Below are positions 57,329-64,000 of a DNA stretch of 64,000 nt, piece by piece. The notes below the pieces were generated by a model. It saw nothing but the letters and a program-made list of their open reading frames with translations. It was not told where the DNA came from and did not search any database. Every line of letters begins with the position of its first letter. Within the stretch, counting starts at the first letter, position 1. This DNA is from Clavulina sp. PMI_390 (lineage: Eukaryota > Basidiomycota > Agaricomycetes > Cantharellales > Hydnaceae), in the NCBI GenBank assembly GCA_015039315.1, contig WIDE01000052.1:54110-118109 (forward strand), in the 5' to 3' direction. Made by a program: the position numbers and the translations under genes.

Positions 57329-59574
57329 CTAAACAGGACTATGCTGAATAGCCAGTGCTGAGTTTTTTCCACTACCCAATATAGAGCCGTCAGATACGAC
57401 TGTCTCGTGCGCCAGATCCAGTGTTTGCACAGCTTCAATGTCTGAGGGCGTTTTGTCGTACATGCTGGTGTCGTCGTCACCTAGAGCGACAACCTTTGTG
57501 GGTGTTTCTCGGATGGAAGAGACTGCGAATGACGCGATCGGACCACGGCTAGAACGTTGTGATAGAGCCATGCCAAACTTGTTGGGATTTCTCCTCTGCC
57601 GATATGGTTCATCCAACTCGAACTCGTTGGCATCGTGGTGGATAGTCGATGTCGTGACAATATTGATACCTCCCGGGATCGCGCCAGGAGCCTACGATGC
57701 GGGATGAGGGAATTGATTCGGAAACCATGAATGGAGAGCTTACAGTAGACGGGTTATAGTGAAGCCCTGAATGTTCTGTCGATGTGACCCATTGGGTTCG
57801 AGCGTTGACTATTGGGGAATAAACGTGAGTCAAGAGAGTATAACTACAAAGCGACAGCTCACGAGATGATAGGCATGCACTCGAGTAGACCTTTGAAAGA
57901 GCAAGTTGAAATATAAGATGTCTGGGGGATTGAGAAAATCGATTCAGCATTAGCATTTCACTAGGTCGAAAGAAGCATCAAGGGGGCTAACAGATTATTT
58001 TTCTATGAAAAAGAGAGCGGATGTCGTCAAAAGAAGCGCTAACATACGCGAAATTTGGACTCACCAAAGCAAGATAAAGAATGAGGTCGGTAATTGCCCA
58101 GACGGTTGTGACTAGACCTGTCTGGATCGTAACTGGGATAGGGCAGATAAAAGATCGGTTAGATATAGCGACTGTATCACAATAGACTGATGCTCAATCT
58201 TACAGCGAATTAGTTTTGTGATAAGATCCTCAGTATCAGCGATACCATTCCGACGACGACTCAGTTGGACGACCAAGACCCCGGCAATCAGTATATCGGT
58301 AATAGCGGATAGAGTGAGCCAGACGATGACCTGGGCAGCATAATATTAGGGTGATGCTACTAATCCGATCGATGGTGCTCACAATGATTTTGAACTTTTG
58401 GAACTCGGCGAACTTGTTGACTGTGAAGGCCGCAATACTCGTTCCAATCCCGCAAACTAGAGAAATCTAAAAATTTTGCAAATGACAACTGGGAAGTTCC
58501 ACTCACGAAATGAGGCAAAAGACGCGACATTAAGGATCGCCCACAGCCATCTGTTTCCAGTGAGGGCCTTAACTCGCCAAGCGAAAAAGCATTGCACGGT
58601 CGATGCGATGATCACTGTCACTATAGGTTCTGTTATCCAGGGTGAGCTCTACCCCACAATGAGAATGTTATTTGTTTCCCCACCTGAATCCATGATCCAG
58701 TCGGAGATCTGGATGTATTCGAAATTTCCTAAGCAGAGAGAATCAGTGTTGATACCCACTGAGCGCGAATCCGGAACACTAACCAAAATGTGTAACAAGG
58801 TACCTGTACAACGAGGTTGTCCAATATGTCGTGAGTTTGTGGCAAAATGGATGATCGCTACGAATCTGAACAAACGACTCACATCCAGACAAATGCAAGA
58901 GTAAGGACAAAATTGACAGCATCGGCGATGAGTAGCCCAGTTACAACAATCTTGATGCCGATGGGGTCGCGTTTCCATCCCGTCATCCAGTAGATGTAGC
59001 TGAGAAGATAATAGAACATTGATCAGCCGAATGGTATGGGCGAAATAAGACAAGGTGGTTCTCCGGCGTCGGCTCTGCACAGCTGGAGCTGCGTAGCTCA
59101 ATGATCACTGAGACTTGCTGAGGCTTCCAGGAACGCGGGAATTGACAAACGGAACATCGTTCGATGAATCGCCAAGGATAATCTCCTTCTTGGGCAGGTT
59201 TCGGCAGATCATTGACAAGCTCGACTGGTGCAGTATGACGAGAAGGCGGTCGAGTTCCTCGCCACGATGACCGCTCAATGAGGGGGCGGCCAATGACCCT
59301 TGCCTCAGGGTCACCCGACATCGCAAGTAGCGAGTATGGCCACCGCAACCGCGGCTAAGGAACGTAAGACACTCACTATTGCACGAGTAGGGCACCAAAG
59401 AAGACTCCATTGAGGGTAAGCCCGAGCCTATAGATAGAGTTAGAGAATAATTTTCTCGTCCAGGTGTGAGGGTCTGCGTACAGCAAAGGTCCAAGTCTAA
59501 GAGCCAATCGGGATCAGCGAGACAAGTAACAGAAGTAGCACATACACAACTTACACCGTATCAATCGACGCCAT
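57329..59574 (-). CDS. DUF6534-type seven-helix membrane protein, copy 1
   Basis: Basidiomycete-specific integral membrane family of unknown function. The start MASIDTVLGPLLLGLTLNGV joins three small exons. After an intron of about 350 bases comes YIYWMTGWKRDPIGIKIVV, then ADAVNFVLTLAFVWM. Further helices contain VIIASTVQCFFAWRVKALTG and NRWLWAILNVASFASF. The best-conserved part is WLTLSAITDILIAGVLVVQL, followed by SRRRNGIADTEDLITKLIR, then LILYLALVS. The C-terminal cytosolic tail is polar, with EFELDEPYRQRRNPNKFGMA and a stop after NSALAIQHSPV. The exons I examined are intact. First of three tandem copies, all on the minus strand. Confidence 0.85.
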
Positions 59575-60414
59575 CTGATAGAAGGGGACGAAAGAGGCCG
59601 TTAGGACGTGGAATGCTAGAGAGCAAAGGTGGAAGAGGAAAGAAAAGAGTGTGGAGCAAAGTTAATAACGCGGCGAGGGCCTTAAACCAAACATGCTCCG
59701 CAGAGGGCACACATTTACAGCAATGCTTCGTTTTTCCGAATCTCAAGTTGGCCTGAATCGTGCTCTGTTATTTCATATAACCTCGCAACTGGTAAACTAT
59801 CAGCCTTGCATACATATATTCATTTCATTATAATATTCGATCCTACCTCCATGTTCCATCTCGATAGGCCCCAACCCGAATTTCAACAATGACGAGAAAG
59901 CCCTTCAAATAGGCGAAATCCACCCGATGTACACTCCTAGTGGCACGATCTCTCAGCGCATTCCCCCAGTCTCCGCGTGGCACGTGACTCAATTGCCTAA
60001 TATGGCAACAGCAATTGACATCATTGTCGGGGAATTCGCCAACCTGGTGAGTAACGTAGTTGCACACAGTAAAATACGAGAAATGAACCGATGAACAAAC
60101 ACATGCAATTCAGTAAGCTTTTCAATGCAAAAAGACACTTTTTCATCGAGAAACGAATGAAGAGAATTATAGACGAGGCAGGCTGGCAGGTATCGAAGCT
60201 GCATGATTTACAGCGCATAATCGGGGACGGGGTAACGAACACGAGAATGCTTGTTGATAAAATGTGGAATCAGCCAAGAAAATGGAAACGAGGTATTGCG
60301 GGGACGATCATAATAATAGAAGTTCACTGCTACTGATGTCCAGCGGCTTGCCGTAAGGTGTGGGGTGATGCGGAGCGGATAGGTCGCAGGAAGTTGACTT
60401 AGTTCGCGATACTA
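59575..60414. other. intergenic region
   Basis: 840 bases between two tandem DUF6534 copies. Promoter of copy 1 and 3' UTR of copy 2. The overlapping open frames at 59989-60242 have no conserved motif. Confidence 0.4.
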
Positions 60415-62627
60415 TCAATCAAGGTCCCTCTGAACAGCGGCCGTAGCGTTGTTTTCACCACCAAACATAGAGTTGGGAGATATGACCGCGCGGCGAGATG
60501 TTATGTCCAAAGGTTGTCCGGCTTCAATATCCTGCTGTGGTTTTTCGTACATGCTTGCATCATCATCGGTAAGGGAGATGACCTTTTGTGGCGTTTCTAG
60601 AGCTGAATGAACGTCCACTGGCGTAGCGTGGGCACGGCCAGTGCGACGAGGCAGGGACATGCCAGTTTTTTTGGAATCCTTCCTGTGTGAATAGGACTCC
60701 TCTAACTAGAACTCATTGGAATTATGGTGAACGGTTGAAATTGTGATGCCATTGATCCCACCCGAGATAGCACCAGAGCGGGCCTAATCTAATGGAGTGA
60801 GATGTATTATTCACCAGCATGAGGAGTATAAATCCTACTGTAGAAATGAATTGATGGGCGCGGGACTGCTCACTGACATTGACCCATTTGGCCCGAGAAT
60901 TGACTGGTACGAGTAGATTTAGACAGGTGGACTGTCGATATTGCGGTAGGCCAATACATGTGAGACGAAAGGCAGGCGCCAGAATAGAGCTTCGAGAGGG
61001 CAAGACTGAATATCAATTGCCTGATTACCGGATCATACGAGTTAGGGCTTATCAAGGACTCCCACATTTTGTGTGCATGGCTTGCAAGTTATTTGTCTGT
61101 ATAGAATTGCGATTATTGTCAAAAGGAATATCAGTGGAGCGGTATCACACTCACCAAAGTGAGAAATACAATAAGATCAGTGATCGCCCAAAGACTCGTC
61201 ACTAGGCCTGTTTGAATCGTAACTAGTGGGAAGCAGGAAGTATCAGCTATTGCAATATGCTGAAGAACATTAGCGAGTCTTACATCGAACGAGCCTTGTG
61301 ATGAGATCTTCAGTGTCAGCGATGCCGTTTCGGCGACGACTTAATTGGACAACTAGAATTACAGCGATCAAAATGTCTGTGGCAGCCAACGTGAGCCAAA
61401 CGATAATCTTTCCGACAGCATGTGAGATGAGATCGATTATTCAATTGATGGTACCTACCACAGACTGGAAACTCTGAAACTTGTCAAACTCCTTGACGAT
61501 CCACGCAGCCGATAGTAGTTCCCAGACCACAGACTGCATTGATGTAAGGTTAGTGCGCTCGATAATGGAGGATGAGTGCTCACGAAATGAGATGAACGAA
61601 GCAACATTAAGGATCACCCAAAGCCACTTCTTCCCAGTTAGAACCTTAACTCGCCAGGCAAAAAAGCATTGCACAGTGGAAGAAATGATGACCGTCATCA
61701 CAGGCTATATAGCACCGCTGATGAAAATTTGTTGCACAGTAGAGGCAATACACATGCATACCAGTGTTAAAACCCACTCGGATCGTCGGATGTACTGGAA
61801 ATCGCCTATGGGACGTCATTAGTGCCAATTTCAAGGGTTCTGGGGCAATGACACTGACCGAAATGAGTGATGAGATATCTATCAGCGTGTCGGCAAATGT
61901 AGGGTAAGTCAACTAGTGCCTTCAAGCACGGAAACGGGCAACTCACAGCCAGACGAATCCAAGATCCAAGGCAAAACTAATGATGTCAGCAAGAAGAAGG
62001 AAGGATACAACAATCTTGATGCCAATAGGGTCTCGTTTCCATCCTGTCATCCAATAAATGTAGCTGAGAAGAACATTGAATATTGGTCAGGCAATTCACT
62101 TCCCCGGGTGAAACGTATATCGATGCCTCAACGTCGACACTGCCGGCTCCAGACAAGCCGGGTGGTTTGCTGCTGGCCTCCAACGATAGCAGGCGCTCGT
62201 CGAACCGTGAATCGTACAAATGACAGAGTTCACGCGAAGGCAAAAAGTGCTCTCCTTCTGGGGCAGGCCTCGGCAGGTCATTGACAAGTTGAGCGGGTCT
62301 AGTATCATGGGAGAACGTCCGATCCCTTGAAGAGGGGAGGCCGCATGGCGAGCGGGCAGCATTTCATGACGTTGGGGGTGACCGCCATCGTAGACGGTGG
62401 GTGTGATGAGAGAAATTTCGAATGCTCACTATTGCACAAGAAGGGCGCCAAAGAGGATGCCATGGAGAATAAGTCCAAGCCTATCAGTTAAGTGTGAGAG
62501 GGGGGTCCTTTTCAACCGACGAGGATTTGCACACAGCAGAGGTCCAAGTCTGAACGACGATCAGAGGTCAACCAAAGAGGTGGGGAAGTGATGTACACGC
62601 GAGTTACATGGTATCAGTGGCGCCCAT
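60415..62627 (-). pseudogene. DUF6534-type membrane protein, copy 2 (broken)
   Basis: Same exon layout as copy 1: MGATDTILGPLL, GLILHGILFGALLVQ, YIYWMTGWKRDPIGIKI, FFAWRVKVLTGKKWLWVILN, then KIIVWLTLAATDILIAVILV and LSRRRNGIADTEDLITRL. Two lesions are visible. In the exon at about 61540-61460, CGLGTTIG is followed by one extra base relative to copy 1 before IVKEFDKFQSFQ, which shifts the frame. In the tail, the codon after NSNEF is TAG (60708-60706) where copies 1 and 3 have GAG, although the frame beyond it stays conserved to VQRDLD at 60415. The remainder is close to copy 1, so the breaks seem recent. The frameshift site should be confirmed, since one base decides it. Confidence 0.75.
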
Positions 62628-63335
62628 GAGAGAGAGAAGGGTGAAAGGGGGGGCGATTAGGTGTCTAGGACGTGAAAAAAAAAAAAAAAAAAAAAGAGGG
62701 TGAATGAGTGAAGGAAAGAAAGTTGGGCAATTGGAATTCCGCAGAGCAACCAGAACCAAACACAACAGTCATAGCAGTGATCGGTCCAGGTTCGTCACTA
62801 CGCGTGACCGGACGCGCCGCCTGATCTGGAGAGCGCTTTGTGCACGCAAAGGTCTCTCTACATGGCAAGCTTTTATAGAGCTTAGTCACTATATATTTGG
62901 TTGGAGGACGTGGCACGTTCTTGAATACTACTAAACTACCGCGAAAAAAAGAGGTATCAAAAGATAGAAATATGCGTAGCCTGGGGAGGGTGTGAACGGA
63001 TCACGAGCACTCTACTGAAGTAAGACATGCGAGATAAATTATAAAAGGGGTGGAATAAAAGAAGCTTGTAGAAATTAGGTGCGGAAAAGTGAAGTGGATA
63101 TATAACAATGAAGCTGGCGTAAGAGCTTGAATGATGTTTGTCGATAGCAGGATCACGAAAGCTGAAGTGGGGAGCGTTGGAAAAGATGAAAGTGATTATT
63201 CGGGATATATAGAAGAGAACAAACCCATTATGGAAGCCGCATTAATGCTGAATTCCAGCAGTGGTTTTTCTTTTCTTTTTAGGCTATCAGGAAGTCACGC
63301 GAGATCGCAAAGAATTGAGCAAGTCGAGCGAGCAA
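62628..63335. other. intergenic region with a 21-A tract
   Basis: A run of 21 A lies at 62675-62695, just before (in transcription terms) the start of copy 2. The rest holds the 3' flank of copy 3. The open frames 62704-62934 and 62665-62916 overlap on opposite strands and look non-coding. Confidence 0.5.
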
Positions 63336-64000
63336 TCAAACAGATTCATCTCGAATAACCACCGTAGTGTCGTTCTCGCCATTGAAGGGAGCGTTGCTGG
63401 GGACGACCGTATGGGTTGTCATGTCCAATGGTTGTCCTGCTTCGATGTCAGGTGAAGGCTTGTCGTACATACTAGCTTCATCGTCAGTGAGAACGATGAC
63501 CTTTTGAGGTATCTCCGGGATGGAAGGGACGCCGAATGAAGTGACTTGGCCACGACCGGAGCGACGAGGGACACTCGAGCCGAGCTTTGATTTTCTTCCG
63601 CGTAGATAGGGCTCCTCCAACTCGAACCCGCCGGGGTCATGGTGGACAATAGACGTAGTGATGACATTGATGCCGGCTGGGACCACACCGGAACGAGGCT
63701 AGTGGAAGAAGTTAGCCCAGGCTTTGCAAGCGACACAGCACGACGAGACATACGGAGGAAGCAAATTGAGGACCACCAGAGTGCTCAGTGGTTGTGACCC
63801 AATGGGTTCGAGCATTGACTGTTACGACTTTTGGTGAGTTTATTGTATATAACTATGCAGGCCGGCACGCACGAGAGGAGAGGCAAGCGCCGGAGTAAAG
63901 CTTCGAGAGAGCAAGTTGAAATATCAAGTGTCTGAGCGGTGGAGGAGAAGTTAGAGGGATCCAGCAGGTTAAATTAAGTCGAGTACGAGCTCACATATTA
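63336..64000 (-). CDS. DUF6534-type membrane protein, copy 3 (5' part outside window)
   Basis: C-terminal exons only. The helix end LIFQLALSKLYSGACLSS is followed by NARTQWVTTTEHSG, then SGVVPAGINVITTSIVHHDP and GGFELEEPYLRGRKSKLGSS. The tail keeps VIVLTDDEASMYDKPSPDIE and ends NDTTVVIRDESV at 63336. At the position of the nonsense codon of copy 2 this copy codes Glu (GFELEE). The frame is intact as far as visible. The start and the membrane helices lie beyond base 64000. Confidence 0.82.

Noticed and set aside
60706..60708. Programmed stop-codon readthrough in DUF6534 copy 2
   Set aside because: The codon is TAG followed by TTA, not the usual TGA-CTA readthrough context, and the gene also carries a frameshift.

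Overview
The window is nuclear DNA of a filamentous basidiomycete, most likely an agaricomycete mushroom. Genes are dense and carry many short GT-AG introns (50-70 bases, with some very small exons). Families such as DUF6534 membrane proteins, F-box proteins and HGDLHP-type kinases are typical of that group. No tRNA, rRNA or CRISPR array was recognised. One assembly gap of 555 N lies at 35580-36134.

Left part (1-33.6 kb) is mostly conserved housekeeping, often as divergent or convergent pairs: the end of a lipase-like alpha/beta hydrolase, a PhzF-family isomerase, a large kinase-like/KH-like fusion, SWC4 (NuA4/SWR1 chromatin complexes), a secreted fasciclin protein, THO complex subunit 7, VTC1 (polyphosphate), DUG3 (glutathione degradation), prephenate dehydratase (phenylalanine), a secreted rhamnogalacturonan acetylesterase, OST1 (N-glycosylation), a mitochondrial PPR protein, a small secreted protein, mitochondrial ribosomal protein uL22m, a small ubiquitin-like candidate, two complex I subunits (NDUFA1-type and NDUFA8-type) sharing one short promoter, an F-box protein and a low-complexity protein with a CcmS-related C-terminal domain.

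Middle part (33.4-43 kb) is the accessory region. The 3' end of the CcmS-related gene and its downstream DNA are duplicated on both sides of the assembly gap. The coding copy differs only by synonymous changes, while an adjacent NADH:flavin oxidoreductase relic is decayed in both copies. Hairpin-like repeats and an inverted-repeat-bounded segment lie beside the gap. Then come two paralogous kinase-like genes, both with Arg in place of the beta-3 Lys; the first has an apparent 1-base deletion.

Right part (44-64 kb): a 7.8-kb RIM15-type kinase gene (PAS, zinc finger, split AGC kinase, response-regulator receiver), mitochondrial ribosomal protein bS18m, an NDUFA9/Coq11-like SDR, and a tandem array of three DUF6534 seven-helix membrane protein genes. 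The middle copy of that array has a frameshift and a nonsense codon; the last runs off the window.

Mitochondrial functions recur (uL22m, bS18m, NDUFA1, NDUFA8, the NDUFA9-like SDR, PPR), but they look like scattered nuclear genes rather than one operon-like unit. The least familiar content is the kinase-like family: one likely pseudokinase joined to a chain of KH-like units, and an Arg-for-Lys pair.
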